NCBI RefSeq assembly: GCF_958295425.1
Contig: NC_081145.1
Location: 26,512,889 to 26,576,888, forward strand
From: Solea solea
Taxonomy: Eukaryota; Chordata; Actinopteri; Pleuronectiformes; Soleidae
Reading direction: 5' to 3'
DNA length: 64,000 nucleotides
The translations under genes were made by a program, and so were the position numbers. Of the stretch, positions 45,952-59,151 are shown in pieces (the stretch's first letter is position 1; every line of letters starts with the position of its first letter). The notes below the pieces were generated by a model. The model was not told the origin of the DNA. It saw only the letters and a list, made by a program, of their open reading frames with translations, and ran no database searches.

Positions 45952-47150
45952 GTAGTTCCTTTAGATGTTTGAAATGTGACCAATAAGTCTTAGTGTAATA
46001 TCTTCTCCGATATATGACAAAAAAGTCATAGGTTACTATGTCGTTCAAAATTTGACAAAAAAGTCATAGTATAGTATGTCGTCCAAATTTTGACAAAAAA
46101 GTCATAGTATAGTATGTCGTCCAAAATTTGACAAAAAAGTCATAGGTTAGTATGTCGTCCAAATTTTGACAAAAAAAGTCATAGGTTAGTATGTCGTCCA
46201 AAATGTGACAAAAAAGTCATAGGTTAGTATGTCGTCCAAAATTTGACCAAAAAGGCATAGGTTAGTATGTCGTCAACATTTTGACAAAAAAGTCATAGGT
46301 TAGTATGTCGTCCAAATTTTGACAAAAGGTCATAGGTTAGTATGTCGTCAACATTTTGACAAAAAAGTCATAGGTTAGTATGTCGCCCAAATTTTGACAA
46401 AAAAGTCATAGTTTAGTATGTCGTCCAAAATGTGACAAAAAAGTCATAGGTTAGTATGTTGTCCAAAATGTGACAAAAAAAGTCATAGGTTAGTATGTCG
46501 TCCAAAATTTGACAAAAAAGTCATAGGTTACTATGTCGTCCAAAATTTGACAAAAAAGTCATAGGTAACTATGTCGTCCAAAATGTGTCAAAAAAGTCAT
46601 AGGTTAGTATGTCGTCCAAAATGTGACAAAAAAGTCATAGTTTAGAATGTCGTCCAAAATGTGACAAAAAAGTCATAAGTTAGTATGTCGTCCAAAATGT
46701 GACAAAAAAGTCATGTTAGTATGTCGTCCAAAATTGAACAAAAAAGTCATAGGTTAGTATGTCGTCCAAGATTTGACAAAAAAGTCATAGGTTAGTATGT
46801 TGTCCAAAATGTGACAAAAAAAGTCATAGGTTAGTATGTCGTCCAAAATGTGACAAAAAAGTCATAGGATAGTATGTCGTCCAAAATTTGACAAAAAAGT
46901 CATAGGTTACTATGTCGTCCAAAATTTGACAAAAAAGTCATAGTATTGTATGTCGTCCAAATTTTGACAAAAAAGTCATAGGTTAGTATGTTGTCCAAAA
47001 TTTGACAAAAAAGTATGTCGTGTAAAATTTGACAAAAAAAGTCATACTTTAGTATCACGTCCAAGATTGACATTAAAAGTCATAGGTTAATGTCATCCAA
47101 GAAGTAACGTAAAAGTTATAGGTCAGTTTGTCGACAGCTTGAGATTAATT

Positions 47151-47222
47151 GGCCAAATGGCTGTACGGATAAGGCACTGGTCTTGTAATTCAAGGTTTGT
47201 TGGTTCACGTCCCACCTCGGGT
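47151..47222. repeat. tRNA-Arg-like module, copy 3
   Basis: TTCAAGG variant, 1,271 bp after copy 2. Confidence 0.75.
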
Positions 47223-48554
47223 GTAGTTCATTTAGATGTCTGAAATGTGACCAATAAGTCTTAGTGTAATATCTTCTCCGATATATGACAAAAAAGTCAT
47301 AGGTTACTACGTCGTCCAAAATTTGACAAAAAACTCATAGTATAGTATGTTGTCCAAAATTTGACAAAAAAGGCATAGGTTAGTATGTCGTGTAAAATTT
47401 GACAAAAAAGTCATAGGTTAGTGTTGTGTAAAATTTGACAAAAAAGTCATACTTTAGTATGTCGTCTTTGTCAAATTTTGACAAAAAAGTCATAGTATAG
47501 TATGTCGTCCAAAATTTGACAAAAAAGGCATAGGTTAGTATGTCGTCCAAAATTTGACAAAAAAGTCATAGGTTAGTATGTCGTGTAAAATTTGACAAAA
47601 AAGTCATACTTTAGTATGTCGTCTTTGACAAAATTTGACAAAAAAGTCATAGGTTAGTATGCCGTCCAAAATTTGACCAAAAAGGCATAGTATAGTATGT
47701 CGTCCAAATTTTGACAAAAAAAGTCATAGGTTAGTATGTCGTCCAAAATGTGACAAAAAAGTCATAGGTTAGTATGTCGTCCAAAATGTGACAAAAAAGT
47801 CATAGGTTAGTATGTCGTCCAAAATGTGTCAAAAAAGTCATAGGTTAGTATGTCGTCCAAAATGTGACAAAAAAGTCATAGTTTAGAATGTCGTCCAAAA
47901 TGTGACAAAAAAGTCATAAGTTAGTATGTCGTCCAAAATGTGACAAAAAAGTCATGTTAGTATGTCGTCCAAAATTGAACAAAAAAGTCATAGGTTAGTA
48001 TGTCGTCCAAAATTTGACAAAAAAGTCATAGGTTAGTATGTTGTCCAAAATGTGACAAAAAAAGTCATAGGTTAGTATGTCGTCCAAAATGTGACAAAAA
48101 AGTCATAGGATAGTATGTCGTCCAAAATTTGACAAAAAAGTCATAGGTTACTATGTCGTCCAAAATTTGACAAAAAAGTCATAGTATTGTATGTCGTCCA
48201 AATTTTGACAAAAAAAGTCATAGGTTAGTATGTCGTCCAAAATTTGACAAAAAAGTCATAGGTTAGTATGTTGTCCAAAATTTGACAAAAAAGTCATAGG
48301 TTAGTATGTCGTGTAAAATTTGACAAATAAGTCATACTTTAGTATGTCGTCCAAAATTTGACAAAAAAGTCATAGGTTAGTATGTCGTCCAAAATTTGAC
48401 AAAAAAGTCATAGGTTAGTATGTCGTGTAAAATTTGACAAAAAAGTCATACTTTAGTATGTCGTCCAAGATTGACATTAAAAGTCATAGGTTAATGTCAT
48501 CCAAGAAGTAACGTAAAAGTTATAGGTCAGTTTGTCGACAGCTTGAGATTAATT

Positions 48555-48626
48555 GGCCAAATGGCTGTACGGATAAGGCACTGGTCTTGTAAGCCAAGGT
48601 TTGTTGGTTCACGTCCCACCTCGGGT
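48555..48626. repeat. tRNA-Arg-like module, copy 4
   Basis: GCCAAGG variant; the 2,675-bp duplicate of copy 2. Confidence 0.75.
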
Positions 48627-49825
48627 GTAGTTCCTTTAGATGTTTGAAATGTGACCAATAAGTCTTAGTGTAATATCTTCTCCGATATATGACAAAAAAG
48701 TCATAGGTTACTATGTCGTTCAAAATTTGACAAAAAAGTCATAGTATAGTATGTCGTCCAAATTTTGACAAAAAAGTCATAGTATAGTATGTCGTCCAAA
48801 ATTTGACAAAAAAGTCATAGGTTAGTATGTCGTCCAAATTTTGACAAAAAAAGTCATAGGTTAGTATGTCGTCCAAAATGTGACAAAAAAGTCATAGGTT
48901 AGTATGTCGTCCAAAATTTGACCAAAAAGGCATAGGTTAGTATGTCGTCAACATTTTGACAAAAAAGTCATAGGTTAGTATGTCGTCCAAATTTTGACAA
49001 AAGGTCATAGGTTAGTATGTCGTCAACATTTTGACAAAAAAGTCATAGGTTAGTATGTCGCCCAAATTTTGACAAAAAAGTCATAGTTTAGTATGTCGTC
49101 CAAAATGTGACAAAAAAGTCATAGGTTAGTATGTTGTCCAAAATGTGACAAAAAAAGTCATAGGTTAGTATGTCGTCCAAAATTTGACAAAAAAGTCATA
49201 GGTTACTATGTCGTCCAAAATTTGACAAAAAAGTCATAGGTAACTATGTCGTCCAAAATGTGTCAAAAAAGTCATAGGTTAGTATGTCGTCCAAAATGTG
49301 ACAAAAAAGTCATAGTTTAGAATGTCGTCCAAAATGTGACAAAAAAGTCATAAGTTAGTATGTCGTCCAAAATGTGACAAAAAAGTCATGTTAGTATGTC
49401 GTCCAAAATTGAACAAAAAAGTCATAGGTTAGTATGTCGTCCAAGATTTGACAAAAAAGTCATAGGTTAGTATGTTGTCCAAAATGTGACAAAAAAAGTC
49501 ATAGGTTAGTATGTCGTCCAAAATGTGACAAAAAAGTCATAGGATAGTATGTCGTCCAAAATTTGACAAAAAAGTCATAGGTTACTATGTCGTCCAAAAT
49601 TTGACAAAAAAGTCATAGTATTGTATGTCGTCCAAATTTTGACAAAAAAGTCATAGGTTAGTATGTTGTCCAAAATTTGACAAAAAAGTATGTCGTGTAA
49701 AATTTGACAAAAAAAGTCATACTTTAGTATCACGTCCAAGATTGACATTAAAAGTCATAGGTTAATGTCATCCAAGAAGTAACGTAAAAGTTATAGGTCA
49801 GTTTGTCGACAGCTTGAGATTAATT

Positions 49826-49897
49826 GGCCAAATGGCTGTACGGATAAGGCACTGGTCTTGTAATTCAAGGTTTGTTGGTTCACGTCCCACCTCGGGT
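49826..49897. repeat. tRNA-Arg-like module, copy 5
   Basis: TTCAAGG variant; the 2,675-bp duplicate of copy 3. Confidence 0.75.
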
Positions 49898-51179
49898 GTA
49901 GTTCATTTAGATGTCTGAAATGTGACCAATAAGTCTTAGTGTAATATCTTCTCCGATATATGACAAAAAAGTCATAGGTTACTACGTCGTCCAAAATTTG
50001 ACAAAAAACTCATAGTATAGTATGTTGTCCAAAATTTGACAAAAAAGGCATAGGTTAGTATGTCGTGTAAAATTTGACAAAAAAGTCATAGGTTAGTGTT
50101 GTGTAAAATTTGACAAAAAAGTCATACTTTAGTATGTCGTCTTTGTCAAATTTTGACAAAAAAGTCATAGGTTAGTATGTCGTCCAAAATTTGACAAAAA
50201 AGTCATAGGTTAGTATGTCGTCCAAAATTTGACCAAAAAGGCATAGTATAGTATGTCGTCAACATTTTGACAAAAAAAGTCATAGGTTAGTATGTCGTCC
50301 AAATTTTGACCAAAAAGTCATAGGTTAGTATGTCGTCCAAAATTTGACCAAAAAGGCATAGTATAGTATGTCGTCCAAATTTTGACAAAAAAGTCATAGG
50401 TTAGTATGTCGTCCAAAATGTGACAAAAAAGTCATAGGTTAGTATGTCGTCCAAAATGTGTCAAAGAAGTCATAGGTTAGTATGTCGTCCAAAATGTGTC
50501 AAAAAAGTCATAGGTTAGTATGTCGTCCAAAATGTGACAAAAAAGTCATAGGTTAGTATGTCGTCCAAAATGTGACAAAAAAGTCATAGGTTAGTATGTC
50601 GTCCAAAATGTGACAAAAAAGTCATGTTAGTTTGTCGTCCAAATTTGACAAAAAAGTCATAGGTTAGTATGTCGTCAACATTTTGACAAAAAAGTCATAG
50701 GTTAGTATGTCGCCCAAATTTTGACAAAAAAGTCATAGTTTAGTTAGTCGTCCAAAATGTGACAAAAAAGTCATAGGTTAGTATGTCGTCCAAAATGTGA
50801 CAAAAAAGTCATAGGTTAGTATGTCGTCAACATTTTGACAAAAAAGTCATAGGTTAGGATGTCGTCCAAATTTTGACAAAAAAGTCATAGTATAGTATGT
50901 CGTACAAAATGTGACAAAAAAGTCATAGGTTAGTATGTCGTCCAAAATGTGACAAAAAAGTCATAGGTTAGTATGTCGTCCAAAATGTGACAAAAAAGTC
51001 ATAGGTTAGTATGTCGTCCAAAATGTGTCAAAAAAGTCATAGGTTAGTATGTCGTCCAAAATGTGACAAAAAAGTCATAGTTTAGAATGTCGTCCAAAAT
51101 GTGACAAAAAAGTCATAGGTTAGTATGTCGTCCAAAATGTGACAAAAAAGTCATGTTAGTATGTCGTCCAAAATTGAAC

Positions 51180-52600
51180 AAAAAAGTCATAGGTTAGTAT
51201 GTCGTCCAAAATGTGACAAAAAAGTCATAGGTTAGTATGTTGTCCAAAATGTGACAAAAAAAGTCATAGGTTAGTATGTCGTCCAAAATGTGACAAAAAA
51301 GTCATAGGTTAGTATGTCGTCCAAAATTTGACAAAAAAGTCATAGGTAACTATGTCGTCCAAAATGTGTCAAAAAAGTCATAGGTTAGTATGTCGTCCAA
51401 AATGTGAAAAAAAAGTCATAGTTTAGAATGTCGTCCAAAATGTGACAAAAAAAGTCATAAGTTAGTATGTCGTCCAAAATGTGACAAAAAAGTCATGTTA
51501 GTATGTCGTCCAAAATTGAACAAAAAAGTCAAAGGTTAGTATGTCGTCCAAAATTTGACAAAAAAGTCATAGGTTAGTATGTTGTCCAAAATGTGACAAA
51601 AAAAGTCATAGGTTAGTATGTCGTCCAAAATGTGACAAAAAAGTCATAGGATAGTATGTCGTCCAAAATTTGACAAAAAAGTCATAGGTTACTATGTCGT
51701 CCAAAATTTGACAAAAAAGTCATAGTATTGTATGTCGTCCAAATTTTGACAAAAAAAGTCATAGGTTAGTATGTCGTCCAAAATTTGACAAAAAAGTCAT
51801 AGGTTAGTATGTTGTCCAAAATTTGACAAAAAAGTCATAGTTTAGAATGTCGTCCAAAATGTGACAAAAAAGTCATAGGTTAGTATGTCGTCCAAAATGT
51901 GACAAAAAAGTCATGTTAGTATGTCGTCCAAAATTGAACAAAAAAGTCATAGGTTAGTATGTCGTCCAAAATGTGACAAAAAAGTCATAGGTTAGTATGT
52001 TGTCCAAAATGTGACAAAAAAAGTCATAGGTTAGTATGTCGTCCAAAATGTGACAAAAAAGTCATAGGTTAGTATGTCGTCCAAAATTTGACAAAAAAGT
52101 CATAGGTAACTATGTCGTCCAAAATGTGTCAAAAAAGTCATAGGTTAGTATGTCGTCCAAAATGTGAAAAAAAAGTCATAGTTTAGAATGTCGTCCAAAA
52201 TGTGACAAAAAAGTCATAAGTTAGTATGTCGTCCAAAATGTGACAAAAAAGTCATGTTAGTATGTCGTCCAAAATTGAACAAAAAAGTCAAAGGTTAGTA
52301 TGTCGTCCAAAATTTGACAAAAAAGTCATAGGTTAGTATGTTGTCCAAAATGTGACAAAAAAAGTCATAGGTTAGTATGTCGTCCAAAATGTGACAAAAA
52401 AGTCATAGGATAGTATGTCGTCCAAAATTTGACAAAAAAGTCATAGGTTACTATGTCGTCCAAAATTTGACAAAAAAGTCATAGTATTGTATGTCGTCCA
52501 AATTTTGACAAAAAAAGTCATAGGTTAGTATGTCGTCCAAAATTTGACAAAAAAGTCATAGGTTAGTATGTTGTCCAAAATTTGACAAAAAAGTCATAGG
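51180..52600. repeat. 760-bp tandem duplication within the satellite
   Basis: The rare AATGTGAAAAAAAAGTC monomer at 51,401 recurs at 52,161, as do AAAGTCAAAGG and the following order of variants. 760 is 20 x 38, so monomer register is kept. Confidence 0.85.
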
Positions 52601-53315
52601 TTAGTATGTCGTGTAAAATTTGACAAATAAGTCATACTTTAGTATGTCGTCCAAAATTTGACAAAAAAGTCATAGGTTAGTATGTCGTCCAAATTTTGAC
52701 AAAAAAAGTCATAGGTTAGTATGTCGTCCAAAATGTGACAAAAAAGTCATAGGTTAGTATGTCGTCCAAAATGTGACAAAAAAGTCATAGGTTAGTATGT
52801 CGTCCAAATTTTGACAAAAAAGTCATAGGTTATTAAGGTCGTCCAAAATGTGACAAAAAAGTCATAGGTTAGTATGTCGTCCAAAATTTGACCAAAAAGG
52901 CATAGTATAGTATGTCGTCCAAATTTTGACAAAAAAAGTCATAGGTTAGTATGTCGTCCAAATTTTGACAAAAAAGTCATAGGTTAGTATGTCGTCCAAA
53001 ATGTGTCAAAGAAGTCATAGGTTAGAATGTCGTCCAAAATGTGACAAAAAAAGTCATAGGTTAGTATGTCGTCCAAAATTTGACAAAAAAGTCATAGGTT
53101 AGTATGTTGTCCAAAATTTGACAAAAAAGTCATAGGTTAGTATGTCGTGTAAAATTTGACAAATAAGTCATAGGTTAGTATGTCGTGTAAAATTTGACAA
53201 AAAAAGTCATACTTTAGTATGTCGTCCAAGATTGACATTAAAAGTCATAGGTTAATGTCATCCAAGAAGTAACGTAAAAGTTATAGGTCAGTTTATCGAC
53301 AGCTTGAGATTAATT

Positions 53316-53387
53316 GGCCAAATGGCTGTACGGATAAGGCACTGGTCTTGTAAGTCAAGGTTTGTTGGTTCACGTCCCACCTCGGGT
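53316..53387. repeat. tRNA-Arg-like module, copy 6
   Basis: GTCAAGG variant with a TTTATCGACAG left flank. It follows 3.4 kb without any module, the longest gap in the array apart from the one before copy 11. Confidence 0.75.
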
Positions 53388-54984
53388 GTAGTTCCTTTAG
53401 ATGTTTGAAATGTGACCAATAAGTCTTAGTGTAATATCTTCTCCGATATATGACAAAAAAGTCATAGGTTACTATGTCGTTCAAAATTTGACAAAAAAGT
53501 CATAGTATAGTATGTCGTCCAAATTTTGACAAAAAAGTCATAGTATAGTATGTCGTCCAAAATTTGACAAAAAAGTCATAGGTTAGTATGTCGTCCAAAT
53601 TTTGACAAAAAAAGTCATAGGTTAGTATGTCGTCCAAAATGTGACAAAAAAGTCATAGGTTAGTATGTCGTCCAAAATGTGACAAAAAAGTCATAGGTTA
53701 GTATGTCGTCCAAATTTTGACAAAAAAGTCATAGGTTATTAAGGTCGTCCAAAATGTGACAAAAAAGTCATAGGTTAGTATGTCGTCCAAAATTTGACCA
53801 AAAAGGCATAGTATAGTATGTCGTCCAAATTTTGACAAAAAAAGTCATAGGTTAGTATGTCGTCCAAATTTTGACAAAAAAGTCATAGGTTAGTATGTCG
53901 TCCAAAATGTGTCAAAGAAGTCATAGGTTAGAATGTCGTCCAAATTTTGACAAAAAATCATAGGTTAGTATGTCGTCCAAAATTTGACCAAAAGGCATAG
54001 TATAGTATGTCGTCAACATTTTGACAAAAAAAGTCATAGGTAAGTATGTCGTCCAAATTTTTACAAAAAAGTCATAGGTTAGTATGTCGTCCAAAATTTG
54101 ACCAAAAAGGCATAGTATAGTATGTCGTCCAAATTTTGACAAAAAAGTCATAGGTTAGTATGTCGTCCAAATTTTGACAAAAAAAGTCATAGGTTAGTAT
54201 GTCGTCCAAAATTTGACAAAAAAGTCATAGGTTAGTATGTTGTCCAAAATTTGACAAAAAAGTCATAGGTTAGTATGTCGTGTAAAATTTGACAAATAAG
54301 TCATACTTTAGTATGTCGTCCAAAATTTGACAAAAAAGTCATAGGTTAGTATGTCGTCCAAATTTTGACAAAAAAAGTCATAGGTTAGTATGTCGTCCAA
54401 AATGTGACAAAAAAGTCATAGGTTAGTATGTCGTCCAAAATGTGACAAAAAAGTCATAGGTTAGTATGTCGTCCAAATTTTGACAAAAAAGTCATAGGTT
54501 ATTAAGGTCGTCCAAAATGTGACAAAAAAGTCATAGGTTAGTATGTCGTCCAAAATTTGACCAAAAAGGCATAGTATAGTATGTCGTCCAAATTTTGACA
54601 AAAAAAGTCATAGGTTAGTATGTCGTCCAAATTTTGACAAAAAAGTCATAGGTTAGTATGTCGTCCAAAATGTGTCAAAGAAGTCATAGGTTAGAATGTC
54701 GTCCAAAATGTGACAAAAAAAGTCATAGGTTAGTATGTCGTCCAAAATTTGACAAAAAAGTCATAGGTTAGTATGTTGTCCAAAATTTGACAAAAAAGTC
54801 ATAGGTTAGTATGTCGTGTAAAATTTGACAAATAAGTCATAGGTTAGTATGTCGTGTAAAATTTGACAAAAAAAGTCATACTTTAGTATGTCGTCCAAGA
54901 TTGACATTAAAAGTCATAGGTTAATGTCATCCAAGAAGTAACGTAAAAGTTATAGGTCAGTTTATCGACAGCTTGAGATTAATT

Positions 54985-55056
54985 GGCCAAATGGCTGTAC
55001 GGATAAGGCACTGGTCTTGTAAGTCAAGGTTTGTTGGTTCACGTCCCACCTCGGGT
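54985..55056. repeat. tRNA-Arg-like module, copy 7
   Basis: GTCAAGG and TTTATCG, same as copy 6, 1,669 bp later. Confidence 0.75.
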
Positions 55057-55890
55057 GTAGTTCCTTTAGATGTTTGAAATGTGACCAATAAGTCTTAGTG
55101 TAATATCTTCTCCGATATATGACAAAAAAGTCATAGGTTACTATGTCGTTCAAAATTTGACAAAAAAGTCATAGTATAGTATGTCGTCCAAATTTTGACA
55201 AAAAAGTCATAGTATAGTATGTCGTCCAAAATTTGACAAAAAAGTCATAGGTTAGTATGTCGTCCAAATTTTGACAAAAAAAGTCATAGGTTAGTATGTC
55301 GTCCAAAATGTGACAAAAAAGTCATAGGTTAGTATGTCGTCCAAAATGTGACAAAAAAGTCATAGGTTAGTATGTCGTCCAAATTTTGACAAAAAAGTCA
55401 TAGGTTATTAAGGTCGTCCAAAATGTGACAAAAAAGTCATAGGTTAGTATGTCGTCCAAAATTTGACCAAAAAGGCATAGTATAGTATGTCGTCCAAATT
55501 TTGACAAAAAAAGTCATAGGTTAGTATGTCGTCCAAATTTTGACAAAAAAGTCATAGGTTAGTATGTCGTCCAAAATGTGTCAAAGAAGTCATAGGTTAG
55601 AATGTCGTCCAAAATGTGACAAAAAAAGTCATAGGTTAGTATGTCGTCCAAAATTTGACAAAAAAGTCATAGGTTAGTATGTTGTCCAAAATTTGACAAA
55701 AAAGTCATAGGTTAGTATGTCGTGTAAAATTTGACAAATAAGTCATAGGTTAGTATGTCGTGTAAAATTTGACAAAAAAAGTCATACTTTAGTATGACGT
55801 CCAAGATTGACATTAAAAGTCATAGGTTAATGTCATCCAAGAAGTAACGTAAAAGTTATAGGTCAGTTTGTCGACAGCTTGAGATTAATT

Positions 55891-55962
55891 GGCCAAATGG
55901 CTGTACGGATAAGGCACTGGTCTTGTAAGCCAAGGTTTGTTGGTTCACGTCCCACCTCGGGT
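55891..55962. repeat. tRNA-Arg-like module, copy 8
   Basis: GCCAAGG variant with TTTGTCG flank, 906 bp after copy 7. Confidence 0.75.
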
Positions 55963-58173
55963 GTAGTTCCTTTAGATGTTTGAAATGTGACCAATAAGTC
56001 TTAGTGTAATATCTTCTCCGATATATGACAAAAAAGTCATAGGTTACTATGTCGTCCAAAATTTGACAAAAAAGTCATAGTATAGTATGTCGTCCAAATT
56101 TTGACAAAAAAGTCATAGTATAGTATGTCGTCCAAAATTTGACAAAAAAGGCATAGGTTAGTATGTCGTGTAAAATTTGACAAAAAAGTCATAGGTTAGT
56201 GTTGTGTAAAATTTGACAAAAAAGTCATACTTTAGTATGTCGTCTTTGTCAAATGTTGACAAAAAAGTCATAGGTTAGTATGTCGTCCAAAATTTGACAA
56301 AAAAGTCATAGGTTAGTATGTCGTCCAAATTTTGACAAAAAATCATAGGTTAGTATGTCGTCCAAAATTTGACCAAAAGGCATAGTATAGTATGTCGTCA
56401 ACATTTTGACAAAAAAAGTCATAGGTAAGTATGTCGTCCAAATTTTTACAAAAAAGTCATAGGTTAGTATGTCGTCCAAAATTTGACCAAAAAGGCATAG
56501 TATAGTATGTCGTCCAAATTTTGACAAAAAAGTCATAGGTTAGTATGTCGTCCAAAATTTGACAAAAAAGTCATAGGTTAGTATGTCGTCCAAAATGTGA
56601 CAAAAAAGTCATAGGTTAGTATGTCGTCCAAAATGTGACAAAAAAGTCATAGGTTAGTATGTCGTCCAAAATGTGTCAAAGAAGTCATAGGTTAGTATGT
56701 CGTCCAAAATGTGTCAAAAAAGTCATAGGTTAGTATGTCGTCCAAAATGTGACAAAAAAGTCATAGGTTAGTATGTCGTGTAAAATTTGACAAAAAAGTC
56801 ATACTTTAGTATGTCGTCTTTGACAAAATTTGACAAAAAAGTCATAGGTTAGTATGTCGTCCAAATTTTGACAAAAAAGTCATAGGTTAGTATGTCGTCC
56901 AAAATTTGACCAAAAAGGCATAGCATAGTATGTCGTCCAAATTTTGAAAAAAAAAGTCATAGGTTAGTATGTCGTCCAAATTTTGACAAAAAAGTCATAG
57001 GTTAGTATGTCGTCCAAAATGTGTCAAAGAAGTCATAAGTTAGTATGTCGTCCAAAATGTGACAAAAAAGTCATAGGTTAGTATGTCGTCCAAAATGTGA
57101 CAAAAAAGTCATAGGTTAGTATGTCGTCCAAAATGTGACAAAAAAATCATAGGTTAGTATGTCGTCCAAAATTTGACCAAAAGGCATAGTATAGTATGTC
57201 GTCAACATTTTGACAAAAAAAGTCATAGGTAAGTATGTCGTCCAAATTTTTACAAAAAAGTCATAGGTTAGTATGTCGTCCAAAATTTGACCAAAAAGGC
57301 ATAGTATAGTATGTCGTCCAAATTTTGACAAAAAAGTCATAGGTTAGTATGTCGTCCAAATTTTTACAAAAAAAGTCATAGGTTAGTATGTCGTCCAAAA
57401 TTTGACAAAAAAGTCATAGGTTAGTATGTTGTCCAAAATTTGACAAAAAAGTCATAGGTTAGTATGTCGTGTAAAATTTGACAAATAAGTCATACTTTAG
57501 TATGTCGTCCAAAATTTGACAAAAAAGTCATAGGTTAGTATGTCGTCCAAATTTTGACAAAAAAAGTCATAGGTTAGTATGTCGTCCAAAATGTGACAAA
57601 AAAGTCATAGGTTAGTATGTCGTCCAAAATGTGACAAAAAAGTCATAGGTTAGTATGTCGTCCAAATTTTGACAAAAAAGTCATAGGTTATTAAGGTCGT
57701 CCAAAATGTGACAAAAAAGTCATAGGTTAGTATGTCGTCCAAAATTTGACCAAAAAGGCATAGTATAGTATGTCGTCCAAATTTTGACAAAAAAAGTCAT
57801 AGGTTAGTATGTCGTCCAAATTTTGACAAAAAAGTCATAGGTTAGTATGTCGTCCAAAATGTGTCAAAGAAGTCATAGGTTAGAATGTCGTCCAAAATGT
57901 GACAAAAAAAGTCATAGGTTAGTATGTCGTCCAAAATTTGACAAAAAAGTCATAGGTTAGTATGTTGTCCAAAATTTGACAAAAAAGTCATAGGTTAGTA
58001 TGTCGTGTAAAATTTGACAAATAAGTCATAGGTTAGTATGTCGTGTAAAATTTGACAAAAAAAGTCATACTTTAGTATGTCGTCCAAGATTGACATTAAA
58101 AGTCATAGGTTAATGTCATCCAAGAAGTAACGTAAAAGTTATAGGTCAGTTTATCGACAGCTTGAGATTAATT

Positions 58174-58245
58174 GGCCAAATGGCTGTACGGATAAGGCAC
58201 TGGTCTTGTAAGTCAAGGTTTGTTGGTTCACGTCCCACCTCGGGT
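58174..58245. repeat. tRNA-Arg-like module, copy 9
   Basis: Duplicate of copy 7 at an offset of 3,189 bp. Confidence 0.75.
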
Positions 58246-59079
58246 GTAGTTCCTTTAGATGTTTGAAATGTGACCAATAAGTCTTAGTGTAATATCTTCT
58301 CCGATATATGACAAAAAAGTCATAGGTTACTATGTCGTTCAAAATTTGACAAAAAAGTCATAGTATAGTATGTCGTCCAAATTTTGACAAAAAAGTCATA
58401 GTATAGTATGTCGTCCAAAATTTGACAAAAAAGTCATAGGTTAGTATGTCGTCCAAATTTTGACAAAAAAAGTCATAGGTTAGTATGTCGTCCAAAATGT
58501 GACAAAAAAGTCATAGGTTAGTATGTCGTCCAAAATGTGACAAAAAAGTCATAGGTTAGTATGTCGTCCAAATTTTGACAAAAAAGTCATAGGTTATTAA
58601 GGTCGTCCAAAATGTGACAAAAAAGTCATAGGTTAGTATGTCGTCCAAAATTTGACCAAAAAGGCATAGTATAGTATGTCGTCCAAATTTTGACAAAAAA
58701 AGTCATAGGTTAGTATGTCGTCCAAATTTTGACAAAAAAGTCATAGGTTAGTATGTCGTCCAAAATGTGTCAAAGAAGTCATAGGTTAGAATGTCGTCCA
58801 AAATGTGACAAAAAAAGTCATAGGTTAGTATGTCGTCCAAAATTTGACAAAAAAGTCATAGGTTAGTATGTTGTCCAAAATTTGACAAAAAAGTCATAGG
58901 TTAGTATGTCGTGTAAAATTTGACAAATAAGTCATAGGTTAGTATGTCGTGTAAAATTTGACAAAAAAAGTCATACTTTAGTATGACGTCCAAGATTGAC
59001 ATTAAAAGTCATAGGTTAATGTCATCCAAGAAGTAACGTAAAAGTTATAGGTCAGTTTGTCGACAGCTTGAGATTAATT

Positions 59080-59151
59080 GGCCAAATGGCTGTACGGATA
59101 AGGCACTGGTCTTGTAAGCCAAGGTTTGTTGGTTCACGTCCCACCTCGGGT
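59080..59151. repeat. tRNA-Arg-like module, copy 10
   Basis: Duplicate of copy 8 at an offset of 3,189 bp. Confidence 0.75.

Larger units (their letters stand above)
44819..50168. repeat. 2,675-bp tandem duplication within the satellite
   Basis: Unit A about 44,819-47,493 and unit B about 47,494-50,168. A rare AGTATGCCGTCC monomer at 44,981 recurs at 47,656, and modules 2 and 3 recur as 4 and 5, all at 2,675 bp. Similarity stops at both outer edges inside a GTCATAG motif. Confidence 0.9.
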
